A stretch of 64,000 nt of DNA, taken from Chamaelirium japonicum. Its lineage: Eukaryota; Streptophyta; Magnoliopsida; Liliales; Melanthiaceae. The notes beneath the pieces were generated by a model. That model was given only the letters and a program-made list of their open reading frames with translations, did not search any database and was not told the origin of the DNA. A program made the translations under genes and the position numbers. Location of the stretch: the NCBI GenBank assembly GCA_947650365.1, contig CANTAL010000002.1, forward strand, positions 2,115,501-2,179,500, in the 5' to 3' direction. Shown here piece by piece: positions 1-13,707 of this stretch. Every line of letters starts with the position of its first letter. Position 1 is the stretch's first letter.

Positions 1-3000
1 AATGAATTAGAATGGATACCTTCGTGCAAATGAATTAGAATGGATCATACGAATGAGTAAGAATGGATCGTACGAATGAAATAGAATGGATCGTTTGAAT
101 GAATTAGAATGGATCGTGCGAATGAATTAGAATGGATCGTACGAATGAATTAGAATAGATTGTGCGAATGAATTAGAATGGATCGTACGAATGAATTAGA
201 ATGGATCGTATGAATGAATTAGAATGGATCGTTCGAATGAATTAGAATGGATCGTACGAATGAAATAGAATGGATTCGCACGAATGTATCCGTTCTAATT
301 CATTCGTACGATCCATTCTATCTCATTCGTACAATCCATTCTATTTCATTCGTACGATCCATTCTAATTCATTCATACGATCCATTCTAATTTATTCGCA
401 CGATCCATTCTAATTCATTCATACGATCCATTCTAATTCATTCATATGATCCATTCTAATTCATTCGCACGATCCATTCTAATTCATTCGCACGATCCAT
501 TCTAATTCATTCGCACGATCCATTCTAATTCATTCATACGATCCATTCTAATTCATTCGTACGAATGAATTAGAATAGATCGTATGAATGAATTAGAATG
601 GATACGAATGGATCGTATAAATGAGTAAATATGGATCGTACGAATGAAATAGAATGGATTGTATGAATGAATTAGAATGGATCATACGAATGAATTAGAA
701 TGGATTCATTCGTGCGAATGAATTAGAATGGATCGTACGAATGAGTAAGAATGGATCATACGAATGAAATAGAATGGATCGTACGTATCAATTAGAATGG
801 TTACATTTATGGGAATGAATTAGAATGGATCGTACGAAGGAATTAGAATGGATCTTACGAAGGAATTAGAATGGATCGTACAAAGGAATTAGAATGGATC
901 GTGCGAATAAATTAGAATGGATCGTATGAATGAATTAGAATGGATCGTACGAATAAAATAGAATGGATTGTACGAATGAGATAGAATGGATCGTACGAAT
1001 GACTTAGAATGGATAATTCATGCGAATGAATTAGAATGGATCATACGAATGAATTAGAATAGATTCATTCGTGCGAATGAATTAGAATGGATAGTACGAA
1101 TGAGTAAGAATGGATCGTACGAATGAATTAGAATGGATTGAATTAGAATGAATCGTACGAATGAATTAGAATGGATCGTACGAATGAATTAGAATGGATC
1201 GTACGAATGAATTAGAATAGATTGAATTAGAATGAATCATACGAATGAATTAGAATGAATCATACCGTACGAATGAATTAGAATGGATCATACAAAGGAA
1301 TTAGAATGGATCGTACGAATGAATTAGAATGGATCGTACGAATGAATTATAATGGATCGTACGAAGGAATTAGAATGGATTGTACGAAGGAATTAGAATG
1401 GATAGTACGAATGAATTAGAATGGATACCTTCGTGCAAATGAATTAGAATGGATCGTACGAATGAGTAAGAATGGATCGTACGAATAAAAAAGAATGGAT
1501 CATTCGGTTCGAATGAATTAGAATAGATTGTGCGAATGAATTAGAATGGATCGTACGAATGAATTAGAAAGGATATATTTGTGCGAATGAATTAAAATAG
1601 ATCGTATGAATGAATTAGATTGGATCGTATTAATGAATTAGAATGGATCGTGCGATCGAATTAGAATGGATCGTTTGAATGAATTAGAATGGATAGATTC
1701 ATGCGAATGAATTTGAATGGATCGTACGAAGGAATTAGAATGGATACATTCGTGCGAATGAATTAGGATGGATCGTATGAATGAATTAGAATAGATTGTG
1801 CAAGTAAGAATGGATCGTACGAATGAATTAGAATGGATTGAATTAGAATGGATCGTACGAATGAATTAGAATGGATCGCATGAATTAGAATGGATCGTGC
1901 GAATGAATTAGAACGGATTGTACGAATGAATTAGAATGGATTTTACGAATGAATTAGAATGGATCGTACGAATAAATTAGAATGGATACATTTGTGCGAA
2001 TCCATTCTATTTCATTCGTAAGATCCATTCTAATTCATTCGCACGATCCATTCTAATTCATTCGTACGATCCATTCTAATTCCTTCGTACGATCCATTCT
2101 AATTCATTCGTACGATCCATTCTAATTCATGCATACGATCCATTCTAATTCATTCGTACGATCCATTCTAATTCATTCGTACGATCCATTCTAATTCATT
2201 CGTACGATCCATTCTAATTCATTCGCACAATCTATTCTAATTCATTCGTACGATCTATTCTAATTCATTCGCACGATCCATTCTAATTCATTCATACGAT
2301 CCATTCTAATTCATTCATACGATCCATTCTACGATCCATTCTAATTCATTCGTACGTTCCATTCTAATTCATTGGCACGATCAATGCTAATTCATTCGTA
2401 CGATTCATTCTAATTCAATCCATTCTAATTCATTCATACGATCCATTCTAATTCATTCGTACGATCCATTCTAATTCATTCGTACGATCCATTCTAATTC
2501 ATTCGTACGATCCATTCTTATTCATTCGCACAATCCATTCTAATTCATTCGTACGATCCATTCTAATTTATTCGCACGAATGTATCCATTCTAATTCATT
2601 CGTACGATCCATTCTAATTCCTTCGTGCGATCCATTCTAATTCCTTCGTACGAATGAATTTGAATGGATACCTTCGTGCGAATGAATTAGAATGGATCGT
2701 ATGAATGAAATAGAATGGATCGTACGAATGAATTAGAATGGATCGTGCGAATGAATTAGAATGGATCGTACGAATTAAATAGAATGGATACATTTGTGCA
2801 AATGAATTAGAATGGATCATATGAATGAATTAAAATGGATCGTTTGAGTGAATGCGAATGGATCGTGCGAATGAATTAGAATGGATCGTACGAATGAATT
2901 AGAATGGATCATGCGAATGAATTAGAATGGATCGTGCGAATGAATTAGAATGGATCGTATTAATGAATTAGAATGGATCGTGCGAATGAATTAGAATGGA

Positions 3001-4432
3001 TCGTACGAATTAGTAAGAATGGATCGTGCGAATGAAATAGAATGGATCGTATGAATGAATTAGAATGGATCGTGCGAATGAATTAGAATGGATCGTACGA
3101 ATGAATTAGAATGGATTGAATTAGAATGAATCGTACGACTGAATTAGAATGAATCATACCGTACGAATGAATTAGCATGGATAATACGAAGGAATTAGAA
3201 TGGATCGTACGAATGAATTAGAATGGATCGTACGAATGAATTAGAATGGATCGTACGAAGGAATTAGAATGGATCGTACGAAGGAATTAGAATGGATAGT
3301 ACGAATGAATTAGAATGGATACCTTCGTGCAAATGAATTAGAATGGATCGCACGAATGAGTAAGAATGGATCGTACGAATGAAATAGAATGGATCGTATG
3401 AATGAATTAGAATGGATCGTACGAATGAATTAGAATGGATACATTCGTGCGAATGAATTAGAATGGATCATACGAATGAATTAGAATGGATTCATTCGTG
3501 CGAATGAATTAGAATGGATCGTACGAATGAGTAAGAATGGATCGTACGAATGAATTAGAATGGATTGAATTAGAATGAATCGTACGAATGAATTAGAAAG
3601 GATCATACGATGGAATTAGAATGGATCGTACGAATGAATTAGAATGGATCGTATTAATGAATTAGAATGGATCGTGCGAATGCATTAGATTGGATCGTGC
3701 GAATGAACTAGAATGGATCGTATGAATGAATTAGAATGGATCGAACGAATGAATTAGAATGGATACATTCGTGCAAAAGAATTAGAATGGATTGTATGAA
3801 TAAATTAGAATGGATCGTGCGAATGAATTAGAATGGATCGTACGAATGAATTAGAATGGATCATACGACGGAATTAGAATGGATCGTACGAATGAATTAG
3901 AATGGATCGTATTAATGAATTAGAATGGATCGTGCGAATGCATTAGATTGGATCGTGCGAATGAATTAGAATGGATCGTACGAATGAATTAGAATGGATC
4001 GAACGAATGAATTAGAATGGATACATTCGTGCAAAAGAATTAGAATGGATTGTATGAATGAATTAGAATGGATCGTATGAATGAATTAGAATGGATACAT
4101 TCGTGCGAAAGAATTAGAATAGATCGTATGAATGAATTAGAATGGATCCAATCTAATTCATTAGTACGATCGATTCTAATTCATTCATACGATCCATTCT
4201 AATTCATTCGCACGAATGTATCCATTCTAATTCATTCGTACGATCCATTCTAATTCATTCGCACGATCCATTCTAATTCATTCATACGATCCATTCTATT
4301 TCATTCGTACGATCCATTCTTACTCATTCGTACGATCCATCCTAATTCATTTGCACGAAGGTATCCATTCTAATTCATTCGTACGATCCATTCTAATTCA
4401 TTCGCACGATCCATTCTAATTTATTCGTATGT
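1..4432. repeat. Mixed-orientation satellite, mostly F
   Basis: Orientation blocks: F to about 275, R to 560, F to 2000, R to 2650, F to 4146, R to about 4432. The switch at 560 is a perfect TCGTACGA-centred palindrome, with TTCTAATTCATTCGT on the left mirrored on the right. The switch at 4146 is centred on GGATCC. Around 780 lies an isolated CGTACGTATCAATTAG unit that is otherwise typical of the 524-bp repeat at 38-39.8 kb. Apart from satellite units I see nothing here. Confidence 0.9.
3584..4099 (+). repeat. 258-bp tandem duplication inside an F block
   Basis: Two adjacent copies (about 3584-3841 and 3842-4099) share rare variants in the same order: GATCATACGA followed by GGAATTAG (3601 and 3859), GTATTAATG (3651 and 3909), GAATGCATTAGATTGG, ATCGAACGAATG, and GTGCAAAAGAATTAG (3771 and 4029). 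All measured spacings are 258 bp, so there is no net indel between the copies. Confidence 0.85.
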
Positions 4433-4455
4433 GAGTGGATCGTGTTTTTTCGTGC
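4433..4455 (-). repeat. A6-tract junction element, inverted copy
   Basis: This is the only homopolymer-bearing piece of the array. The string GTTTTTTCGTG is preceded by GTATGTGAGTGGATC. It is the reverse complement of the elements at 20070, 23656 and 37096. It sits exactly at an R to F switch, as do the other copies. The T run is not a terminator in any visible transcription unit. Confidence 0.85.
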
Positions 4456-4829
4456 TAATGAATTAGAATGGATCGTACGAATGAATTAGAATGGATACAT
4501 TCGTGCGAAAGAATTAGAATGGATCATATGAATGAATTAGACTGGATACATTCGTGCAAATGAATTAGAATGGATACATTCATGGGAATGAATTAGACTG
4601 GATCGTACAAAGGAATTAGAATGGATCATACGAATGAAATATAATGGGTCGTACAAAGGAATTAGGATGGATCGTACGAATGAATTAGAATGGATCGTAC
4701 GAATGAATTAGAATGGATTGAATTAGAATGAATCGTACGATTGAATTAGAATGAATCGTACGAATGAATTAGAATGGATCGTACGAATGAATTAGAATGG
4801 ATCGTACGAATGAATTAGAATGGATTGAA

Positions 4830-6110
4830 TTAGAATGAATCGTACGAATGAATTAGAATGAATCATACCGTACGAATGAATTAGAATGGATCATACGAAG
4901 GAATTAGAATGGATCGTACGAATGAATTAGAATGGATCGTACGAATGAATTAGAATGGATCGTACGAAGGAACTAGAATGGATAGTATGAATGAATTAGA
5001 ATGGATACCTTCGTGCAAATGAATTAGAATGGATCGTACGAATGAGTAAGAATGGATCGTACGAATGAAATAGAATGGATCGTATGAATGAATTAGAATG
5101 GATCGTGCGAATGAATTAGAATGGATCGTACGAATGAATTAGAATAGATTGTGCGAATGAATTAGAATGGATCGTACGAATGAATTAGAAAGGATCGTAC
5201 GAATGAATTAGAATGGATCATATGAATGAATTAGAATGGATCGTGCGAATGAATTAGAATGGATCGTACGAATGAAATAGAATGGATACATTCGTGCGAA
5301 TGAATTAGAATGGATCATATGAATGAATTAGAATGGATCGTTTGAGTGAATGCGAATGGATCGTGCGAATGAATTAGAATGAATTAGAATGGATCGTACG
5401 AATGAATTAGAATGGGTCGTGCGAATGAATTAGAATGGATCGTGCGAATGAATTAGAATGGATCGTATTAATGAATTAGAATGGATCGTGCGAATGAATT
5501 AGAATGGATCGTACGAATGAGTAAGAATGGATCGTGCGAATGAAATAGAATGGATCGTATGAATGAATTAGAATGGATCGTGCGAATGAATTGGAATGGA
5601 TCGTACGAATGAATTAGAATGGATTGAATTAGAATGAATCGTACGAATGAATTAGAATGAATCATACCGTATGAATGAATTAGAATGGATCATACGAAGG
5701 AATTAGAATGGATCGTACGAATGAATTAGAATGGATCGTACGAATGAATTAGAATGGATCGTACGAAGGAATTAGAATGGATCATACGAAGGAATTAGAA
5801 TGGATAGTACGAATGAATTAGAATGGATACCTTCGTGCAAATGAATTAGAATGGATCGTACGAATGACTAAGAATGGATCGTACGAATGAAATAGAATGG
5901 ATCGTATGAATGAATTAGAATGGTCGTGCGAATGAATTAGAATGGATCGTACGAATGAATTAGAATAGATTGTGCGAATGAATTAGAATGGATCGTACGA
6001 ATGAATTAGAATGGATCGTACGAATGAATTAGAATGGATCGTATGAATGAATAAGAATGGATCATGCGAATGAATTAGAATGGATCGTACGAATGAAATA
6101 GAATGGATTC
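4830..6110 (+). repeat. About 0.8-kb tandem duplication (F)
   Basis: The CATAC-CGTAC doublet recurs at 4864 and 5663 (799 bp) and the GGATACCTTCGTGC unit at 5003 and 5825 (822 bp). The 23-bp difference is one gained or lost unit. A partial third copy of the CCTTCGTGC part begins near 6198. The order of variants (GAAGGAATTAG, ATAGTACG, ACCTTCGTGC, GAGTAAG, GAAATAG) is the same in the copies and recurs elsewhere, as near 32610, 35300 and 36235. Confidence 0.75.
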
Positions 6111-6949
6111 GCACGAATGTATCCGAATGGATCGTACGAAGGAATTAGAATGGATCGTACGAAGGAATTAGAATGGATAGTACGAATGAATTAGAATGGA
6201 TACCTTCGTGCAAATGAATTAGAATGGATCGTACGAATGAGCAAGAATGGATCGTACGAATGAAATAGAATGGATCGTATGAATGAATTAGAATGGATCG
6301 TGCGAATGAATTAGAATGGATCGTACGAATGAATTAGAATAGATTGTGCGAATGAATTAGAATGGATCGTACGAATGAATTAGAATGGATCGTATGAATG
6401 AATTAGAATGGATCTTATGCATGAATTAGAATGGATCGTGCGAATGAATTAGAATGGATCGTACGAATGAATTAGAATGGATCGTACGAAGGAATTAGAA
6501 TGGATCGTATGAATGAATTAGAATGGATCGTGCGAATGAATTAGAATGGATCGTACGAATGAAATAGAATGGATTCGCACGAATGTATCCATTCTAATTC
6601 ATTCGTACGATCGATTCTAATTCATTCGTACAATCCATTCTAATTCATTCGCACGATCCATTCGCATTCACTCAAACGATCCATTCTAATTCATTCATAT
6701 GATCCATTCTAATTCATTCGCACGAATGTATCCATTCTAATTCATTCGTACGATCCATTCTAATTTATTTGTACGAATGTATCCACTCTAATTCATTCAT
6801 ACGATCCATTCTAATTCATTTGTACGAATGTATCCACTCTAATTCATTCGTACGAATGAATTAGAATGGATCGTATGAGTGTGAATGAATTAGAATGGAT
6901 CGTGCGAATGAATTAGAATGGATCGTATTAATGAATTAGAATGGATCGT

Positions 6950-7790
6950 ATGAATGGATCGTACGAATGAAATACAATGGATCGTATGAATGAATTAGAA
7001 TGGATCGTGCGAATGAATTAGAATGGATCGTACGAATGAATTAGAATCAATTGTGCGAATGAATTAGAATGGATCGTACGAATGAATTAGAATGGATCGT
7101 ACGAATGAATTAGAATGGATCGTATGCATGAATTAGAATGGATTGTGCGACTGAATTAGAATGGATCGTACGAATGAATTAGAATGGATCGTACGAAGGA
7201 ATTAGAATGGATCGTACGAATGAATTAGAAAGGATACATTTGAATTCATTCGTACGATCCATTCTAATTCCTTCGTACGATCCATATTCTAATTCATTCG
7301 CACGATCCATTCTAATTCATTCGCACGATCCATTCTAATTCATTCATACGATCCATTCTAATTCATTCACACAATCCATTCTAATTCATTCTAATTTGTA
7401 TGAATGAATTAGAATGGATTGTGCGAATGAATTAGAATGGATCGTACGAATGAATTAGAATAGATTGTGCGAATGAATTAGAAAGGATCGTACGAATGAA
7501 TTAGAATGGATCGTACGAATGAATTAGAATGGATCGTATGCATGAATTAGAATGGATCGTGCGAATGAATTAGAATGGATCGTACGAATGAATTAGAATG
7601 GATCGGACGAATGAATAAGAATGGATCGTACGAATGAATTAGAAAGGATACATTCGAATTCATTCGTACGATCCATTCTAATTCCTTCGTACGATCCATA
7701 TTCTAATTCATTCGCACGATCCATTCTATTTCATTCGCACGATCCATTCTAATTCATTCGTACGATCCATTCTTACTCATCGTATGCATG
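6950..7790. repeat. About 0.41-kb duplication that includes orientation switches
   Basis: Copies of about 404-414 bp carry F units ending GAAAGGATACATT (7231 and 7645), an F to R switch around GAATTC, then R units with GATCCATATTC (7281 and 7695). The CGTATGCATG variant occurs at 7131, 7535 and about 7781. The copied segment contains inverted junctions, so the switch was duplicated with its flanks and did not arise twice. Confidence 0.75.
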
Positions 7791-8568
7791 AATTAGAATG
7801 GATCGTGCGAATGAATTAGAATGGATCGTACGAATGAATTAGAATGGATCGAACGAATGAATTAGAATGGATACATTCGTGCAAAAGAATTAGAATGGAT
7901 TGTATGAATGAATTTGAATGGATCGTGCGAATGAATTAGAATGGATCGTACAAATGAATTAGAATGGATACATTCGTGCGAAAGAATTAGAATGGATCGT
8001 ATGAATGAAATAGAATGGATCGTACGAATGAATTAGAATGGATCGTACGATAGAATTAGAATGGATCGTACGAATGAATTTGAATGTATCCTTTCTAATT
8101 CATTCATACGATACATTCTAATTCCTTCGTATGATCCATTCTAATTCATTCGTACGATCCATTCTAATTCATTCACACGATCCATTCTAATTCATTTGTA
8201 CGATCCATTCAATTTCATTCATACGATCCATTCTAATTCATTCATACGATCTATTCTAATTCTTTCGCACGAATGTATCCATTCTAATTCATTCGTACGA
8301 TCCATTCTAATTAGAATAGATCATATGAATGAATTAGAATGGATCGTGCGAATGAATTAGAATGGATCATACGAATGAATTAGAATGGATTCATTCGTGC
8401 GAATGAATTAGAATGGATCATACGAATGAGTAAGAATGGATCGTACGAATGAATTAGAATATATGGAATTAGAATGAATCGTACGAATGAATTAGAATGG
8501 ATCGTACGAATGAATTAGAATGGATCGTAGGAATGAATTAGAATGGACTGAATTAGAATGAATCATAC

Positions 8569-8596
8569 GAATGAATTAGAATGAATCATACCGTAC
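8569..8596 (+). repeat. 28-bp unit variant with a CATAC-CGTAC doublet
   Basis: This unit has AATCATACCGTAC where the consensus has ATCGTAC, as if the 5-bp spacer had been doubled with one CpG changed. The same doublet occurs near 1261, 3155, 4864, 5663, 31990 and 36071 in F. In R it appears as CGTACGGTATGATTC near 19080, 19667, 20828, 22695, 23220, 24413, 24950, 31200 and 44342. It is a useful landmark for aligning higher-order copies. Confidence 0.85.
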
Positions 8597-10639
8597 GAAT
8601 GAATTAGAATGGATCATACGAAGGAATTAGAATGGATCGTACGAATGAATTAGAATGGATCGTACGAATGAATTAGAATGGATCGTACGAATGAAATAGA
8701 ATAGATCGTACGAATGAATTAGAAAGGATCGTACGAATGAATTAGAATGGATACATTCGTGCGAATGAATTAGAATGGAGAGTACGAATGAATTAGAATG
8801 GATACCTTCGTGCAAATGAATTAGAATGGATCGTACGAATGAGTAAGAATGGATCGTACGAATGAAATAGAATGGATCGTATGAATGAATTAGAATGGAT
8901 CGTGCGAATGAATTAGAATGAATCGTACGAATGAATTAGAGTAGATTGTGCGAATGAATTAGAATGGATCGTACGAATGAATTAGAATGGATCGTACGAA
9001 TGAATTAGAATGGATCGTATGAATGAATTAGAATGGATCGTGCGAATGAATTTGAATGGATCGTACGAATGAAATAGAATGGATTCGCACGAATGTATCC
9101 ATTCTAATTCATTTGTACGATCCATTCTAATTCATTCGCACGATCCATTCTAATTCATTTGCACGAATGTATCCATTCTAATTCATTCGTAAGATCAATT
9201 CTAATTCATTCATACGATCTATTCTAATTCATTCATACAATCCATTCTAATTCCTTCGTACGATCCATTCTAATTCATTCGTACGATCCATTCTAATTCA
9301 TTCGTACTATCCATTCTTACTCATTCGTACGAAGGAATTAGAATGAATCGTACGAAGGAATTAGAATGGATAGTATGAATGAATTAGAATGGATACCTTC
9401 GTGCAAATGAATTAGAATGGATCGTACGAATAAGTAAGAATGGATCGTACGAATAAAATAGAATGGATCGTATGAATGAATTAGAATGGATCGTGCGAAT
9501 GAATTAGAATGGATCGTACGAATGAATTAGAATAGATTGTGCGAATGAATTAGAATGGATCGTACGAATGAATTAGAATGGATCGTACGAATGAATTAGA
9601 ATGGATCGTATGAATGAATTAGAATGGATCGTGCGAATGAATTAGAATGGATCGTACGAATGAAATAGAATGGATTCGCACGAATGTATCCATTCTAATT
9701 CATTCGTACGATCCATTCTAATTCATTCGTACAATCCATTCTAATTCATTCGCACGATCCATTCGCATTCACTCAAACAATCCATTCTAATTCATTCATA
9801 TGATCCATTCTAATTCATTCGCACGAATGTATCCATTCTAATTCATTCGTACGATTCATTCTAATTTATTTGTACGAATGTATCCACTCTAATTCATTCA
9901 TACGATCCATTCTAATTCATTCGCACGAATGTATCCATTCCAATTCATTCGTACGATCCATTCTAATTCATTCGCACAATCTATTCTAATTCATTCGTAT
10001 GATCTATTCTATTTCATTCGTACAATCCATTCTTACTCAATCGTATGATCCATTCTAATCCATTCGCATAATCTATTCTAATTCATTCGTACGATCCATT
10101 CTATTTCATTCGTACGATCCATTCTAATTAGAATGGATAGTACGAATGAATTAGAATGGATACCTTCGTGCAAATGAATTAGAATGGATCGTACGAATGA
10201 GTAAGAATGGATCGTACGAATGAAATAGAATGGATCGTATGAATGAATTAGAATGGATCGTACAAATGAATTAGAATGGATCGTGTGAATGAAATAAAAT
10301 AGATCGTACGAATGAATTAGAATGGATCGTATGAATGAATTAGAATGGATCGTATGAATGCATTAGAGTGGATACATTCGTACAATTGAATTAGAATGGA
10401 TCGTACGAATGAAATAGAATGGATCGAACGAATGAATTAGAGTGGATACATTCGTACAAATGAATTAGAATGGATCGTACGAATTAATTAGAATGGATAC
10501 ATTCGTGCAAATGAATTAGAATTGATTGTACGAATGAAATAGAATGGATCGTACGAATGAATTAGAATGGATACATTCATACGAATGAATTAGAATGGAT
10601 CGTATGAATGAATTAGAATGGATCGTATGAGTGAATTAG

Positions 10640-11230
10640 AATGGATACGAAGAAATTAGAATGGATCGTACGAAGGAATTAGAATGGAGAATGGATCGTG
10701 CGAATGAATTAGAATGGATCGTGCGATAAGAAAGGATCGTACGAATGAAATAGAATAGATCGTACGGATAAATGAATTTGGATCGTGCTAATGAATTAGA
10801 ATGGATCGTACGAATGAATTAGAATGGATCGTACTAATGAATTACAATAGATTGTGCGAATGAATTAGAATGGATCGTACGAATGAATTAGAAAGGATAT
10901 ATTCGTGCGAATGAATTAGAATAGATCGTATGAATGAATTAGATTGGATCGTATTAATGAATTAGAATGGATCGTGCGAATGAATTAGAATAGATCGTAC
11001 GAATGAATTAGAATGGATAGATTCGTGCGAATGAATTTGAAAGGATCGTACGAAGGAATTAGAATGGATCGTACGAAGGAATTAGAATAGATCATACAAA
11101 GAAATTAAAATGGATCGTACGAATGAATTAGAATGGATCGTGCGATAAGAATGGATCGTACGAATGAAATAGAATAGATCGTACGGATAAATGAATTTGG
11201 ATCATGCTAATAAATTAGAATGGATCGTAC
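10640..11230 (+). repeat. 419-bp spaced repeat with truncated units
   Basis: The string GTGCGATAAGAA, then GAAATAGAATAGATCG, then ACGGATAAATGAATTTGG recurs with 419-bp spacing (ACGGATAAATG at 10764 and 11183). The same module is found near 35521 and at 40871 and 42839. The ACGGATAAATGAATTTGG unit lacks the normal GAATTAGAATGG core, so it is a deleted unit shared by descent. Confidence 0.75.
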
Positions 11231-11769
11231 GAATGAATTAGAATTAGAATGGATCGTACGAAGGAATTAGAATGGATCGTATGAATGAATTAGAGTGGAT
11301 ACATTCGTGCGAATGAATTCGAATAGATCGTGCGAATGAATTAGAATGGATTGTACGAATGAATTAGAATAGATCGTGCGAATGAATTAGAATGGATCAT
11401 GCTAATGAATTAGAATTGATCGTACGAATGAATTAGAATAGATTGTGCGAATGAATTAGAATGGATCATACGAATAAATTAGAATGGATCATACGAATGA
11501 AATAGAATGGATCGTATGAATGAATTAGAATGGATCGTACGAAGGAATTAGAATGGATCGTACGAATGAATTAGAATGGATACCTTCGTGCAAATGAATT
11601 AGAATGGATCGTGCGAATGAATTAGAATGGATCGTATGAGTGTGAATGAATTAGAATGGATCGTACGAATAAATTAGAATGGATCGTATGAATGAATTAG
11701 AATGGATCGTGCGAATGAATAAGAATATAGATCGTACGAATGAATTAGAATGGATCGTACGAATGAATT

Positions 11770-12750
11770 CGAATGTATCCTTTCTAATTCATTCGTACCA
11801 TCCATTCTAATTCATTCGTACGATCCATTCTAATTCATTCGCACGATCCATTCTAATTCATTCGCACGATCCATTCTAATTCATTCATACAATCCATTCT
11901 AATTCTATTACACGAATGTATCCATTCTAATTCATTCGTATGATCCATTCTAATTCATTCGTACCATCCATTCTAATTCATTCACACTCATACGATCCAT
12001 TCTAATTCATTCGCACGAATGTATCCTTTCTAATTCATTCGTACGATCCATTCTAATTCATTCGCACAATCTATTCTAATTCATTCGAACGATCCATTCT
12101 AAGTCATTCGTACGATCCATTCTAATTCATTCGTACGATCCATTCTAATTCATTCGCACGATCCATTCTATTTCATTCGTACGATCCATTCTAATTCATT
12201 CGCACGAATGTATCCATTCCAATTCATTCGTACGATCCATTCTAATTCATTCGCACAATCTATTCTAATTCATTCGTACGATCAATTCTAATTCATTTGC
12301 ACATATCCATTCTAATTCATTCATAAGATCCATTCTATTTCATTCGTACGATCCATTCTTACTCATTCGTACGATCCATTCTAATTCATTCGTACGATCC
12401 ATTCTAATTCATTCGTACGATCCATTCTAATTCATTCGCACAATCTATACGTTCCATTCTAATTCATTCGTAAGATCCATTCTAATTCATTCGCACGATC
12501 CGAATGAATTAGAATGGATCGTACGATTGAATTAGAATGTATCGTATGAATGAATTAGAGTGGATCATATGAATGAATTAGAATGGATCGTATGAATGAA
12601 TTAGAATGGATCGTGCGAATGAATTAGAATGGATCGTGCGAATGAATTAGATTGGATCGTACGAACGAATTAGAATGGGACGTACGAATGAATTAGAATG
12701 GATACACGATCCAGATCCATTCTAATTCATTCGCACAATCTATTCTAATT
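11770..12750. repeat. Isolated relative of the 4.42-kb repeat's end and start
   Basis: The R block up to 12500 and the F block 12501-12708 reproduce the boundary region of the 4.42-kb repeat at 48780-49330. Shared landmarks are CCATTCCAATTC, ATCAATTCTAATTC, CGCACAATCTATACGTTCC (near 12437), the GATCCGAATG switch (12499) and GGATACACGATCCAGATCC (near 12700). The copy is more than 30 kb from the main set and is more diverged. Confidence 0.75.
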
Positions 12751-13707
12751 CATTCGTAGAATCCATTCTAATTCATTACTACGATCCATTCTAATTCATT
12801 CATACGATCCATTCTAATTCATTCGTACGATCCATTCTAATTCATTCGCATGATCCATTCTAATTCATTCATACGATCCATTCTAATTCCTTCGTACGAT
12901 CCATTCTAATTCCTTCGTACGATCCATTCTAATTCATACGTACGACCCATTCTAATTCATTCGTACGATCCATTCAAATTCATTTGCACGATCCATTCTA
13001 ATTCATTCGCATGATCCATTCTAATTCATTCATACGATCCATTCTAATTCATTCATATGATCCACTCTAATTCATTCATACGATCCATTCTAATTCATTC
13101 ATACGATCCATTCTAACTCATTCGTACGATCCACTCAAATACGAATAAATTAGAATGAATTAGAATGGATTGTGTGAATGAATTAGAATGGATCGTATGA
13201 ATGAATTAGAATGGATCGTGCGAATGAATTAGAATGGATCGTGCGATTGAATTAGAATATGGATCGTACGAAGGAATTAGAATGGATCGTACGAATGAAT
13301 TCGAATGTATCCTTTCTAATTCATTCGTACGATCCATTCTAATTCCTTCGTACGATCCATTCTAATTCATTCGTACGATTCATGCTAATGAATTAGAATT
13401 GATCGTACGAATGAATTAGAATAGATTGTGCGAATGAATTAGAATGGATCGTACGAATGAATTGGAATGGATACATTCGTGCGAATGAATTAGAATGGAT
13501 CGTATGAATGAATTAGAGTGGATACATTCGTACAAATGAATTAGAATGGATCGTACGAATGAATTAGAATGGATACATTCGTGCGAATGAATTAGAATGG
13601 ATCGTTTAAGTGAATGCGAATGGATCGTGCGAATGAATTAGAATGGATTGTACGAATGAATTAGAATGGATCGTACGAATGAATTAGAATGGATACATTC
13701 GTGCGAA

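Larger units (their letters stand above)
4456..8310. repeat. Mixed satellite with 0.8-kb and 0.4-kb duplications
   Basis: Blocks: F to about 6575 (with a 15-bp R stub at about 6110-6124), R to 6851, F to 7244, R to 7399, F to 7656, R to 7780, F to 8088, R to 8310. The last switch is at TTCTAATTAGAA. The 6655-6740 stretch (CGCATTCACTCAAACG) is the inverse of the CGTTTGAGTGAATGCG unit seen in F near 2850 and 5340. Confidence 0.9.
8311..13707. repeat. Mixed satellite, alternating F and R blocks
   Basis: Switches at about 9085 (F to R), 9328 (TCGTACGA centre), 9676, 10127 (TTCTAATTAGAA centre), 11771, 12500, 12708, 13139, 13305, 13383 and 13707. The F block 10128-11771 is the most irregular part of the window: truncated units such as GTGCGATAAGAA, AGAATGGAGAATGG and ACGGATAAATGAATTTGG occur at 10680-10790 and 11140-11210. 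Confidence 0.9.

Noticed and set aside
2614..2820. 68-codon minus-strand open frame
   Set aside because: Its translation runs through an orientation switch at 2650 and is only satellite peptide (IHSNSF repeats, then KELEWI from the other strand).
4443..4455. T6 run as a transcription terminator
   Set aside because: No transcription unit precedes it, and it is the inverse of the A6 junction element seen elsewhere at switches.
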